NCBI RefSeq assembly: GCF_026162365.1
Contig: NZ_JAOANW010000007.1
Location: 248,001-312,000 of the forward strand
DNA: 64,000 nucleotides
Direction of reading: 5' to 3'
Source of the DNA: Nitratireductor luteus
Lineage (GTDB): Bacteria > Pseudomonadota > Alphaproteobacteria > Rhizobiales > Rhizobiaceae
Each line of letters starts with the position of its first letter. Position 1 is the first letter of the stretch. Shown piece by piece: positions 34,376-43,220 of the stretch. The notes under the pieces were generated by a model that ran no database searches, was not told the DNA's origin, and was given only the letters and a program-made list of their open reading frames with translations. Made by a program: the position numbers and the translations under genes.

Positions 34376-34470
34376 TGTCCTCCGGAAAGCGTGAGCAGCC
34401 ACCTGCCCGTCAATGCGGGCTGAGAGATATCCTGATCCCTCAGGGTTGATGCCGGACCGCCCAAGCCTGC
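34376..34470 (+). promoter_or_regulatory. Possible degenerate or orphan TPP-riboswitch-like element
   Basis: In order on the plus strand are a GCCCG/CGGGC hairpin (34405-34420) running into CTGAGAG (34420-34426), then CCTGATCC (34431-34438) and GATGCCGG (34448-34455). These resemble the conserved THI-box blocks CUGAGA, ACCUGAUC and UAAUGCCGG. The P4/P5 pairing is imperfect, and a CCTGA/TCAGG hairpin competes. No gene on the plus strand follows for more than 1.2 kb, and the facing gene converges. It may be a remnant left after loss of a thiamine gene, or chance. Confidence 0.25.
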
Positions 34471-34483
34471 CTCCGAGCACCCC

Positions 34484-35650
34484 TCACACGAACGGCTTCG
34501 CCGGATCGTAGCGCCGCGGCAGGAGCCGGTTCAGGTAGTCGAGGCAGGCGGCCGAAACCCGGCTTTCCTCCGGGTGCAGGAAGTCCGCCGGCATGTGGCG
34601 GGTCTTGCCCGCCACAGCTTCCAGAGCCACCAGCCGGCAGGCGGTTCGCTTGCCGTCATATTGAAGCGCCACCGAGCCGCTGCCCTTGTCGACCGAGGCC
34701 ACGGCGAACGCGCCCGCCTCGAAGGCTTCGCGGGCGTCGGTTTCGCTGATGGTCGCGATATTGCCGCGCGGCAAATAGCCGAACGTGTCGACGCGGGCGC
34801 GCTGCCCGGGCAGGTCTTCGGCCAGCATCCGCTCGATGGCCTGGCCGAGATCGGTGCCCGAGAGCCGCACATTGCCGTGCTGGTCGCGCTCCAACATATC
34901 GGGCGGCACCAGCGCCTCGACGAGCGAGCGCCCCTGCGCATCGGCCACGCCTTCCGACATCGCCACGATGCAGCGGCCATGCCGCGCCAGCGTGGCTTTG
35001 ACGTCATCGATGAAGCTCTTTCGCTCGAACGGCCGCTCGGGAACATAGGTGAGATGCGGCGCACCACCTTCATCCAGCGTCCAGGCGGAGGCTGCGGCAG
35101 TCAAAAACCCGGCGTGCCGGCCCATCACGATGCCGACATAGACGCCGGGCAGCGCCCGGAAATCGAGATCGACGCTGACGAAAGCCCCGGCGACGAACTC
35201 CGCCGCCGAAATGAAGCCGGGCGTATGGTCGTTCTCGACCAGATCGTTGTCGATGGTCTTGGGGGCATGGATAAAGGCCATGCCACCGCCCGCGGCATCG
35301 CGCAGGATCGCCTGCGTTCCCGAAGTGTCGTTGCCGCCAATATTGATGAACGCATCCGCGCCGGCCTGCTTCAGCCCTTTCAGGACCGCCTCGCAGTAAG
35401 CCGCGTCCGGCTTGTCCCGCGTCGAGCCCAACGCGGCGCTGGGCGTGGCGGCGATGCGCCGGAGCTCGCCCTCCGTCAGGTCGGACAGAACAACGAAATT
35501 GCCGTCGCGAATGCCGCGAACGCCATGCAACGCCCCCAACACCCGGCAACCGGGATAACGACTGCGCGCTTCCAGCGTCGCGCCCGCCACTGTCTGGTTG
35601 ATGACGGCGGTCGGCCCGCCGCCTTGTGCGATGACGAATGTCCCGGTCAT
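34484..35650 (-). CDS. 6-phosphofructokinase, pyrophosphate-dependent type
   Basis: 388 residues. Family motifs: AQGGGPTAVINQTVAG at the N-terminus, INIGGNDTSGT, PKTIDNDL (the catalytic Asp region) and IVMGRHAGFL. Asp following GGN occupies the place of the glycine used by ATP-dependent enzymes, and PKTIDND replaces PGTIDND; both favour PPi as phosphoryl donor. The enzyme would interconvert fructose-6-phosphate and fructose-1,6-bisphosphate reversibly, which suits organisms that rely on Entner-Doudoroff glycolysis and need gluconeogenic flux. The gene stands alone, converging with the LysR gene. Confidence 0.88.
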   Translation of the reverse strand: MTGTFVIAQGGGPTAVINQTVAGATLEARSRYPGCRVLGALHGVRGIRDGNFVVLSDLTEGELRRIAATPSAALGSTRDKPDAAYCEAVLKGLKQAGADAFINIGGNDTSGTQAILRDAAGGGMAFIHAPKTIDNDLVENDHTPGFISAAEFVAGAFVSVDLDFRALPGVYVGIVMGRHAGFLTAAASAWTLDEGGAPHLTYVPERPFERKSFIDDVKATLARHGRCIVAMSEGVADAQGRSLVEALVPPDMLERDQHGNVRLSGTDLGQAIERMLAEDLPGQRARVDTFGYLPRGNIATISETDAREAFEAGAFAVASVDKGSGSVALQYDGKRTACRLVALEAVAGKTRHMPADFLHPEESRVSAACLDYLNRLLPRRYDPAKPFV

Positions 35651-35775
35651 GTAGCGCGCCTCCCATGCGATGAATGTCCGCTATTCATGACATGGAGCAC
35701 ACCGTGAGGGAAAGGCGGGTTAGGGTCAGGACCTACTAATCTTGCTATAGATATTGGCAACAAGGAGCGAATCAC

Positions 35776-36210
35776 ATGAAAGCGCGGATCAAGTGGGTCG
35801 AAGACCGCACCTTCATCGGCGAGTCCGGGAGCGGGCATAAAGTCGTGCTTGGCACGGCTTCAGGGCCGGAGGGGCGGACGCCGGGGCCCAGCCCCATGGA
35901 GATGGTGCTGATCGGCACGGGAGGCTGCTCGGCCTTCGACGTCGTTCACATTCTCGAGAAGGGGCGCGAGGCGGTGGAGGACTGCGTCGTGGAGATGGAT
36001 GCCGAGCGCGCGGAACAGGACCCGAAAGTGTTCACCCGCATCCACATGCATTTCGTGGTGAAAGGGCGCGGCCTGGCGACGAACAAGGTCGAGCGCGCAA
36101 TCGCGCTGTCGGTCGAGAAATACTGCTCGGCGTCGGCAATGCTCGCCAAGACGGCCACGATCACCCATGATTTCGAGGTCGTCGACACGGCCGTGACGGC
36201 GGCTGGCTAG
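35776..36210 (+). CDS. OsmC/YhfA family protein
   Basis: 144 residues. The two peroxidatic-type cysteines are in place: Cys51 in GTGGCSAFDVVHIL and Cys117 in EKYCSASAML. The middle helix and beta layers match the YhfA branch of OsmC proteins, which reduce organic hydroperoxides or bind redox ligands. AAGGAG lies before the ATG. The gene stands alone between convergent and divergent neighbours; the 125 bases upstream hold its promoter but no clear palindrome. The exact substrate is unknown. Confidence 0.88.
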   Translation: MKARIKWVEDRTFIGESGSGHKVVLGTASGPEGRTPGPSPMEMVLIGTGGCSAFDVVHILEKGREAVEDCVVEMDAERAEQDPKVFTRIHMHFVVKGRGLATNKVERAIALSVEKYCSASAMLAKTATITHDFEVVDTAVTAAG

Positions 36211-36263
36211 AGCCGTTCACCGTTTCGCAGAAACGCCTACCTGATCCAACTGTCTGGTGCTGG

Positions 36264-36304
36264 GCAACTCCAGGAAAACCGGCTCCCACTTTCCCTGGGG
36301 TTGC
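36264..36304. repeat. Short palindromic repeat (GCAACTCCAGG type)
   Basis: GCAACTCCAGG (36264-36274) pairs with CCTGGGGTTGC (36294-36304) with one mismatch that is a G-T wobble in RNA. The centre AAAACCGGCTCCCACTTTC resembles a widespread rhizobial intergenic element. It separates the OsmC gene from the convergent TetR gene and may act as a bidirectional 3' stem. Confidence 0.55.
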
Positions 36305-36337
36305 TCTCCAGGCCGTCACGGGCAGCTTCTGCCGCTC

Positions 36338-36970
36338 TTACCGGTCGTGGCGCCCGTGTACGCGGCGCAGCTCGGTCAGGTAGCCTGCGATGGCCATGCA
36401 TATGCGATCGGTCAGGGCGGCCTCGTCCACCTTTTCGCCGCGGAAAGCCTGCAGCATCATGCCGCGGGCCAGCGCCACGATATCGGCGGCTGCCTCACCG
36501 CTGCGCGGCGTGTTCCTGAACATGAGGAAAGATTCCACGGCTTCCACGATTGCCCGGTTGGTGCGTGCGATCTCCTCATGCAACGGCAGAACCGCGTTGG
36601 CGTAGTCGAGCGCCTGCGCGAGCTTCGGATGGCGAGCCTGGTTTCGCATCGCAGCAACCACCAGACGTCTTGTCGTCTGTTCGTCCCCGCGGGTTTCCAT
36701 TCCTTCCAGAGCCGCAACCATGTCGACCAGAAGATGCTTGCGCTTGCGGCGGAGCATCTCGGCCAGAATCGCCTCCTTGGTCGGAAAGTACTGGTAAAGC
36801 GAGCCGACGCTGATGCCCGCCTTGTCGGCAATCGCATTGGTGTTGAAACCGGCCAGGCCACCCGCCCTCAAAATGCGAGCCGAGGCTTCCATGATCGCGT
36901 CGACGGTCACGGTCGAACGCGCCTGGCGCGGGCGTTTGCGGGGCTCGATGGTCGGGATCGGCTTGTTCAT
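36338..36970 (-). CDS. TetR-family regulator
   Basis: 210 residues. The helix-turn-helix is plain: RQARSTVTVDAIMEASARIL, AIADKAGISVGSLYQYFPTK and EAILAEML. The C-terminal part has a TetR_C-like pattern with paired arginines and a long helix. It diverges from an SDR gene with 66 bases between starts, so it likely controls the SDR and methyltransferase genes. The ligand is unknown. Confidence 0.88.
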   Translation of the reverse strand: MNKPIPTIEPRKRPRQARSTVTVDAIMEASARILRAGGLAGFNTNAIADKAGISVGSLYQYFPTKEAILAEMLRRKRKHLLVDMVAALEGMETRGDEQTTRRLVVAAMRNQARHPKLAQALDYANAVLPLHEEIARTNRAIVEAVESFLMFRNTPRSGEAAADIVALARGMMLQAFRGEKVDEAALTDRICMAIAGYLTELRRVHGRHDR

Positions 36971-37036
36971 GAAATGCGAGTTTTCAAATGTGAGTTATTG
37001 CTCGAATAATGCGCCGGATTTCTTCGCTGCACAAGG

Positions 37037-37792
37037 ATGAAAGCTCGAATGCGGGTCGACGGGCAGACCGTTCTCATAACCGGCGCTACGCGCGGCATCG
37101 GCCGGGCTCTGGCGGAAAAGCTGGCCGCCCGTGGCGCAAGACTGCTGCTCGTCGGACGGGACGTGGCCGCGCTGGAGGTCGTGCGCGACGGGCTGGCCGG
37201 TCGGGCCCGGACGCTTGCCTGCGATCTGAGCAAGCCTGACGAAGTCGATTTGCTGGTCCACCGGGTGCATGAAGAGCATGGCGGGCTTTCCGTTCTCGTC
37301 AACAACGCAGCCGCGCAGAGGGAGATGGACTTCATCGACGGCGATCGCGGCGAGCTGACAGCCTATTCGCGCTCGGAGATCGCGCTGAATCTGACAGCGC
37401 CGATCACGCTTATCGCCGGCCTCCTGCCCCTTCTTGCACGGCAGGGCGAGGCCGTCATCGTCAATGTCAGTTCGGCGCTTGCCCTGGCGCCGAAGCAGGC
37501 AGCGCCGGTCTATTGCGCCGGCAAGGCGGGGTTGCGCAGCTTCGGCCGTGCGCTGCGCTACCAGTGCGCGGACGCGGCACCGCACGTTCGGGTCTGCGAG
37601 GTCATCATGCCCCTGGTCGACACGGACATGACGCGCGGGCGCGGCAGCGGAAAGATATCCGCAGCCACGGCCGCCGCGGCCATCCTGTCGGCAATCGAGA
37701 GCAGCCGCAACGAATATTGGGTCGGCAAGAGCCGCCTGCTTCCCCTACTCGGCCGGCTTTCACCGAAGGCCGTCGAACGCATCTTGAGATAG
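37037..37792 (+). CDS. Short-chain dehydrogenase/reductase (DltE-like)
   Basis: 251 residues. The cofactor motif TGATRGIGRALAEKL, the NNAAAQ motif and YCAGKAGLRSFGRAL with the catalytic Tyr and Lys mark an SDR. The C-terminal tail (WVGKSRLLPLLGRLSPKAVERIL) looks amphipathic and may contact the membrane, as in DltE-like reductases. Two ATGs (37037, 37049) could serve as start. It is followed 10 bases later by a methyltransferase gene, with a divergent TetR gene upstream. Substrate unknown. Confidence 0.8.
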   Translation: MKARMRVDGQTVLITGATRGIGRALAEKLAARGARLLLVGRDVAALEVVRDGLAGRARTLACDLSKPDEVDLLVHRVHEEHGGLSVLVNNAAAQREMDFIDGDRGELTAYSRSEIALNLTAPITLIAGLLPLLARQGEAVIVNVSSALALAPKQAAPVYCAGKAGLRSFGRALRYQCADAAPHVRVCEVIMPLVDTDMTRGRGSGKISAATAAAAILSAIESSRNEYWVGKSRLLPLLGRLSPKAVERILR

Positions 37793-37802
37793 GAGCCATC
37801 CA

Positions 37803-38402
37803 TTGTCCCTGATCAGCATCGAACAGCCATCCCAGCGGCCCTGCCGCAACGACTGGTCCCGCTTTCTCGCCGCCTGGCGCCGTGCGCCCTTGCGCACGGG
37901 GGCCATCGCGCCGAGCTCGCCCGCGTTGGCCGAGCGGATGGTGTTCTGCGCGGCGCTGAGGCCGGGCATGCGGGTCGTCGAGCTCGGACCGGGGACGGGC
38001 GTCGTCACCGAGGCCATATTGGCCGCAGGCGTGCGGCAGGAGGATCTCGTTCTGGTGGAGGCCGACAAGGATTTCGCCGGACTGCTCGCGCAACGTTATC
38101 CGGGGGCGAAGACTGTCTGCGGTGACGCCTTCTCGGCCATTGAACGCCTTGTGGATGCCGGCGGGCGTGCCGACGCTGTGGTTTCAAGCCTTCCCCTGTT
38201 CGTCTATCCCCGCCCCATGCGCACGGCGCTTTGCTGCAATGCGCTGGCGCTTGTCGGGCCGCACGGGCGCATGGTTCAGTTCACCTACAGCCCGGTCTCG
38301 CCGGTCAAGCCGTCGCCGGGCATCCGGGCGGTGAACTCGCGCCGCATCTGGCGCAACCTTCCGCCGGCCACGGTGTGGACCTATCGGGCGGAGACGCTCT
38401 GA
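37803..38402 (+). CDS. SAM-dependent methyltransferase (phospholipid N-methyltransferase-like)
   Basis: 199 residues. The N-terminal FLAAWRRAPLRTGAIAPSSPALA and the SAM-binding motif VVELGPGTGVVTEAIL match the PmtA-like/rRNA-dimethylase-like group that methylates phosphatidylethanolamine. SSLPLFVYP forms the motif-IV region and VQFTYSPVSP resembles the lipid methyltransferase tail. It starts at a TTG (37803) with AGGAG upstream; no ATG is available nearby. Its 3' end overlaps the end of the convergent hyuB gene by 22 bases. A role in membrane lipid modification is inference. Confidence 0.75.
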   Translation: MSLISIEQPSQRPCRNDWSRFLAAWRRAPLRTGAIAPSSPALAERMVFCAALRPGMRVVELGPGTGVVTEAILAAGVRQEDLVLVEADKDFAGLLAQRYPGAKTVCGDAFSAIERLVDAGGRADAVVSSLPLFVYPRPMRTALCCNALALVGPHGRMVQFTYSPVSPVKPSPGIRAVNSRRIWRNLPPATVWTYRAETL

Positions 38403-40141
38403 GCTCTGCGCAGGGCCTCCGTCGCGTCGGCGTCCACCTCCATGCCTGCAATGACCACGCCGAACAGTCGTTCGGCCTGCTCGCGGGTATAGTACCCCAT
38501 CGCCACGTCCTGCAGCACGCGCTCCGGCGGACGCTCGAGCGGGTTGCCATAGCCGCCGCCGCCCGGCGTGCCGACGGCAACCCGGTCGCCGGCCTTCATC
38601 GGGATGTCCTGCTCCTTGGAAAGATGCGGCGGTACGTGGGGCTGGCCGTCCCGCCACACAGTGACCGTGTTGACCGCGCCGTCGGCCCCGCCCAGCGCGC
38701 CTTGCGGCCCGGTGCGGCCGTGATCCATGACGAAGGAGGCGCGGGCCTCGCCGCGCATGAGCTCGACCTCGTAGGAAAGGCCGAAGCCGCCGCGTTGCCG
38801 CCCGGCGCCGCCGGAACCTTCGCGCAGCGCATAATGCCGGTAGAGGATGGGAAACGCCTGCTCCATCACCTCGATGGGTGGCGACTTGGAAATGCCGATG
38901 GTCGAGCATCCGTTGGACAGGCCGTCATGGCCGGCATTGCCGCCATAGCCGCCGCCGGAGATCTGGTACATCACGAAGTCGCGCCCTCGCGCCGGGTCGT
39001 GGCCGCCCAGGGCGAAATTGCCGCTGGAGCCGGCGGGCGCGGCAGTGACCTTTTCCGGGAGCGCCTTGACCATGGCGGAGAACACGGCCTCGGCGATGCG
39101 CTGGGAGACCTCGGCCGCGCAGCCGGAGACCGGGCGGGGATATTGCGCATCGAGAAAGGTGCCTACCGGTCGCCTGACGTCCAGCGGGGCGAAGGCGCCG
39201 GCCGAAAGCGGCACTTCGGGAAAGATGTGGCGCATGGCCAGGTAGACCGAGGAGAGCGTCGTCGCCAGCACGCTGTTCATCGGTCCGGTGCAGGGCGGGC
39301 TGGTGCCTTCGAAGTCGAAGGTCAGGCCGTCGCCCTTCTTTTCGATGGCGAGCGCGATGGTGAGCGGCTCGTCAACCACGCCGTCGGAATCGACGAAGGC
39401 CTGCCCGCGATAGACCCCGTCGGGGATGGTGGAGATAAGGCTGCGCATCTGCGTTTCGGCGCGCGTGCGAAGTTCGGCGATCGCGGCGCGCACGGTTTCG
39501 TCGCCATAGCGGTCGAGCACCGCGGCCAGCCGGTCCGCGCCGACTTCGAGGGCGGCCGCCTGGGCCCGAATGTCGCCGATGCGCTGGTCGGCCACGCGGA
39601 TGTTGGAGCAGATGATGCCGTAGATCTCGGCGTCGAGCCGACCCTTCTTGAACAGCTTGACCGGCGGCAGGCGCAGGCCCTCCTGCTCGACCGCCGTGGC
39701 CGAGGCCGAAAAGCCGCCAGGCACGGCGCCGCCGATATCCGGCCAGTGGCCGGTGTTGGACAGCCAGCAGAAGATCTCGCCGTCGCGCCAGAGCGGCATC
39801 GCGAAGCGCACATCCATGAGATGCGTGCCGCCCAGATAAGGGTCGTTGACGATGTAGATGTCGCCCGGCTCGGGCGCGGCGGTGATGCCGCCGCGGATGC
39901 GTTCGATCAGGTTCCCGGTCGAATATTGCATCACGCCCACGAAGACCGGCAATCCGCCCGACCCTTGCGCGATCAGCGCGCCATCCTCGGCGGCGTAGAT
40001 GCCATCGGAACGGTCGTTTGCCTCGGCGATGACGGGGGAGAAGGCGGCGCGCGAGAAGGTCAGGTCCATCTCGTCGCAAACCTGGCTGAGCGCGGCCTGG
40101 ATGACGGAGAGAGTGATCGGGTCAAGAGGAGGAGTGGTCAT
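38381..40141 (-). CDS. hyuB: Hydantoinase B/oxoprolinase family protein (HyuB)
   Basis: 586 residues. It begins with LDPITLSVIQAALSQVCDEM and has SNTGHWPDIGGAVPGG, YLGGTHLMDVRF, GSSGNFALGGHDP and GDRVAVGTPGGGGYGNP, all conserved in the beta subunit of N-methylhydantoinases and the C-terminal half of 5-oxoprolinase. The ATG at 40139-40141 overlaps the hyuA stop as ATGA. With HyuA it would hydrolyse a cyclic amide or related substrate using ATP. Several substrates are known for the family (N-methylhydantoin, 5-oxoproline, caprolactam), and the sequence does not decide. Confidence 0.9.
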   Translation of the reverse strand: MTTPPLDPITLSVIQAALSQVCDEMDLTFSRAAFSPVIAEANDRSDGIYAAEDGALIAQGSGGLPVFVGVMQYSTGNLIERIRGGITAAPEPGDIYIVNDPYLGGTHLMDVRFAMPLWRDGEIFCWLSNTGHWPDIGGAVPGGFSASATAVEQEGLRLPPVKLFKKGRLDAEIYGIICSNIRVADQRIGDIRAQAAALEVGADRLAAVLDRYGDETVRAAIAELRTRAETQMRSLISTIPDGVYRGQAFVDSDGVVDEPLTIALAIEKKGDGLTFDFEGTSPPCTGPMNSVLATTLSSVYLAMRHIFPEVPLSAGAFAPLDVRRPVGTFLDAQYPRPVSGCAAEVSQRIAEAVFSAMVKALPEKVTAAPAGSSGNFALGGHDPARGRDFVMYQISGGGYGGNAGHDGLSNGCSTIGISKSPPIEVMEQAFPILYRHYALREGSGGAGRQRGGFGLSYEVELMRGEARASFVMDHGRTGPQGALGGADGAVNTVTVWRDGQPHVPPHLSKEQDIPMKAGDRVAVGTPGGGGYGNPLERPPERVLQDVAMGYYTREQAERLFGVVIAGMEVDADATEALRRAQSVSAR

Positions 40142-42216
40142 CGGGCGCCTCCGACTGCGATCATGATGTTCCCATCCCTGTCGGACGCCGCTCGATCCCC
40201 CGGCTCGATCACCGTCGTCGTGTCGAGCTGTTCGAGAATGGCCGGGCCTTCGATGACGGCATCGAGGGGCAGTTTCTCGCGGGCGTAGACGGGGGTGTCG
40301 TGCCATTCACCGGCGAACCAGACCGGGCGGCGTTCGTTGAGCGCCTCTTCCAATGTGCCGGCGCGGCCGGCGGGGTCGATGAGGCTGGCGAGGTCGATGC
40401 CGGCGCGCACGCCTATGACGGATGTGTTGAGGTTGACGAGATTGGCGCGGATCTCGGGCAGCCGCACCTTGAAGCGGGCGAAATAGGCCGCCTCGAAAAG
40501 CTGCTGCAGCGTTTCGCGGTCGATCTCCGGTCCGGGCAGGGGCACGTTGAGGAGGTGGGTCTGGCCGACGAACTGCATGTCGGCGGTGTGCACGTAATCG
40601 ATGCGCTCGGGCGCCACGCTTTCCCGCGCGATCGCCGCTGCCCCCTCACGGCGCTGGGCCTCCAGCACGTCGCGCACGAGGTCGAGGTCCAGGCTGGCGA
40701 CGGGCCGGTTGACCGTGCGCACGAAGTCGTGGCGCAGATCTGCGACGACGCAGCCCAGCGCATTGGTGATGCCGGGTCGCGCCGGCACCAGGACACGGGG
40801 AATGGCGAGTTCTCGCGCGAGCGCCGAGGCATGAAGAGGACCGGCGCCGCCGAAGGCGAAGAGGGCGAAGTCGCGCGGGTCGTGCCCCTTGGCGAGCGAG
40901 ACCATGCGGATTGCGCCGGCCATCTTGATGTTTGCCATATGCAGCACGGCGCCCGCCGCTTCATGCGCGTCCATGCCTAGGGGCCGGCCGAGCCTTTCGG
41001 CGAAGATCGCCTCCACCTGGCCGACCGAGACCGGATTGTCGACCGACAGCAGCTTGCCCGGGTTCAGCCGGCCGAGCAGGAGATTGGCGTCGGAAATGGT
41101 CGGCTCGCCACCGCCGCGGCCATAGCAGATCGGGCCGGGCGACGCGCCGGCGCTTTGGGGGCCCACTTCCAGCAGCCCCGCCTCGTTGACCTTGGCTATG
41201 GAACCGCCGCCGGCGCCCACCGTGTGCACGTCCACCATGGGGACGTGGATGGGCATGGCGTATTCGATCTCGATCTCGTTGGAAACGGCGGGGCGCGCGC
41301 CGCGTACGAGGGCGACGTCGGTCGACGTGCCGCCCATGTCGTAGGTGATGAGGTCGCGGGCGCCTGCCCGCCTTCCGGTGAAGGCGGCGGCCATGACGCC
41401 AGAGGCCGGCCCCGACATGACCGTCTTGGCGGCTTCGCGGGCTACATTGGCAGCGGAGATCATGCCGCCATTGCCGTTCATCACCAGGAAGTCGCGGGCG
41501 TAGCCGAGCTTCTTCAGTTCGCTCGAGAGCCGGGCGATATAGCGTTCGAGGATGGGCTGGACGGCGGCGTTGACGGAAGCGGTCACGCCGCGCTCGAACT
41601 CGCGCGCTTCCGACAGGAGCGCATGACCGGCGGTTATATGGTCGTTGGGCCAGATTTCACGCGCTATCTCGACCGCGCGCAGTTCATGCGCCGGGTTCGC
41701 GTAGGCGTGCAGGAAGTGGATGACAAGGGACTGGCAGCCGGCATCCAGAAGCCGGCGCAACGCATCGCGCAGACCGCCTTCGTCGAGCGGCGTCAGCACG
41801 TTGCCGCCTGCGTCCATACGCTCCGCCACTTCGAGCCGAAGGTTTCGCGGGATGACCGGCGTAAATGTGCCCGTCATGCCGTAGGCCTGGGGGCGGGTGC
41901 GGCGGCCGAGCTCGATAATGTCGCGGAAACCGCTGGTGGTGATCATTCCGGTCACCGCGAGGCGGCGCTCCAGCACGGCATTGGTCGTGGTGGTCGTGCC
42001 GTGCACGATGAGGCCGATTTCAGAAGCGGGCACGCCGGTCGCCGCGAGCGCGTTGACGACGCCGTGCGCCTGGTTTTCGACGGTGGTCGGCGTCTTGGCC
42101 ACATGAACGCGCGGCGGCGAAGTGCGCGCGTCGATGAGAAGCAGGTCGGTAAAGGTGCCGCCGACATCGATGCCTGCTACACAATGGCCGGATACTGCGT
42201 CGCTTTTCTCACTCAT
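40138..42216 (-). CDS. hyuA: Hydantoinase A/oxoprolinase family protein (HyuA)
   Basis: 692 residues, typical for the alpha subunit. It has the actin-fold phosphate motif AGIDVGGTFTDLLLID at the N-terminus, VHGTTTTTNAVLERR, TYDMGGTSTDVALVRGA and GAGGGSIAKVNEAG, all hallmarks of the ATP-binding hydantoinase/oxoprolinase/acetone carboxylase family. It is the first gene of the hyuAB pair, with translational coupling to hyuB, and diverges from a ferredoxin-NADP reductase gene. The A/T-rich 176 bases between the two start codons should hold both promoters. Confidence 0.92.
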   Translation of the reverse strand: MSEKSDAVSGHCVAGIDVGGTFTDLLLIDARTSPPRVHVAKTPTTVENQAHGVVNALAATGVPASEIGLIVHGTTTTTNAVLERRLAVTGMITTSGFRDIIELGRRTRPQAYGMTGTFTPVIPRNLRLEVAERMDAGGNVLTPLDEGGLRDALRRLLDAGCQSLVIHFLHAYANPAHELRAVEIAREIWPNDHITAGHALLSEAREFERGVTASVNAAVQPILERYIARLSSELKKLGYARDFLVMNGNGGMISAANVAREAAKTVMSGPASGVMAAAFTGRRAGARDLITYDMGGTSTDVALVRGARPAVSNEIEIEYAMPIHVPMVDVHTVGAGGGSIAKVNEAGLLEVGPQSAGASPGPICYGRGGGEPTISDANLLLGRLNPGKLLSVDNPVSVGQVEAIFAERLGRPLGMDAHEAAGAVLHMANIKMAGAIRMVSLAKGHDPRDFALFAFGGAGPLHASALARELAIPRVLVPARPGITNALGCVVADLRHDFVRTVNRPVASLDLDLVRDVLEAQRREGAAAIARESVAPERIDYVHTADMQFVGQTHLLNVPLPGPEIDRETLQQLFEAAYFARFKVRLPEIRANLVNLNTSVIGVRAGIDLASLIDPAGRAGTLEEALNERRPVWFAGEWHDTPVYAREKLPLDAVIEGPAILEQLDTTTVIEPGDRAASDRDGNIMIAVGGAR

Positions 42217-42392
42217 GCCGAAAATCCGGAATGCAAAACCTTTTCCCCCGCATCAAATTGAAATAGGTCTTTTTATCGTCGCCTTGACGCGAAATTCATT
42301 TGTATACTAATAATATCGCGAGACAAGACAACCTCGCAGATGTCGTGCATGCGCCTTATATGGGGCGAGCGGAAAGTAACGAGGATCGCATC

Positions 42393-43220
42393 ATGAACGC
42401 AGCCGTGTCCAATGCCGCCGAGGCCGTCCAGACGCTGGAATTTCCGATTCCGGCCGGCGTCTATGCGGAAAGCGTCGTTTCGGTGAAGCACTATACCGAC
42501 CGCCTTTTCTCGTTCCGCATCACCCGGCCGCAGAGCTTCCGCTTCCGTTCGGGCGAATTCGTGATGATCGGTCTTCCCAATGCGCAAAAGCCGGTGTTCC
42601 GCGCCTATTCCATCGCGAGCCCCAGCTGGGACGAGGAGGTGGAGTTCTTCTCCATCAAGGTGCCCGACGGCCCGCTGACGCAGCATCTGCAGAAGATCCA
42701 GCCGGGCGACACGGTGCTGATGCGGCAGAAATCGACGGGCACGCTGGTCAACGACGCGCTGACGCCGGCCAAGCGGCTCTACATGATCTCGACGGGCACC
42801 GGCATCGCGCCCTTCGCGAGCCTCATTCGCGATCCGGACACCTATGAGAAATTCGACCAGATCATCCTCACCCATACCTGCCGCGACCTCGCGGAGCTGA
42901 AATATGGCGAGGAGCTGATTGCCGCGACACGCGAGGATCCACTGATCGGCGAGTTGACCGAAGGCCGGCTGCACCACTTTACATCGACCACGCGCGAGAC
43001 ATCGCCCGTCATGGGCCGCATTACGACGCTGATCGAGAATGGCGGGCTGTTCCAGGCGCTGGGCACCGAGCCTTTCGACCGGGAGAACGACCGCGTGATG
43101 ATCTGCGGCTCGATGGATATGCTCAAGGACGTCAAGGCACTGACGGAAAAGGCGGGCCTGAAGGAAGGCTCCAACGCCGAGCCCGCTGATTTCGTTGTCG
43201 AACGCGCCTTCGTCGGCTGA
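42393..43220 (+). CDS. fpr: Ferredoxin/flavodoxin-NADP+ reductase
   Basis: 275 residues. The FAD motif RAYSIASP, NAD(P) motifs STGTGIAPFASLIRDP and ICGSMDMLKDV, and the C-terminal FVVERAFVG match bacterial subclass FprA enzymes. It transfers electrons between NADPH and ferredoxin or flavodoxin, often in oxidative stress and Fe-S repair. The ATG at 42393 has GAGGA upstream and follows directly with a typical leader; an earlier ATG at 42300 lies in the promoter region. It is monocistronic. Confidence 0.92.
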   Translation: MNAAVSNAAEAVQTLEFPIPAGVYAESVVSVKHYTDRLFSFRITRPQSFRFRSGEFVMIGLPNAQKPVFRAYSIASPSWDEEVEFFSIKVPDGPLTQHLQKIQPGDTVLMRQKSTGTLVNDALTPAKRLYMISTGTGIAPFASLIRDPDTYEKFDQIILTHTCRDLAELKYGEELIAATREDPLIGELTEGRLHHFTSTTRETSPVMGRITTLIENGGLFQALGTEPFDRENDRVMICGSMDMLKDVKALTEKAGLKEGSNAEPADFVVERAFVG

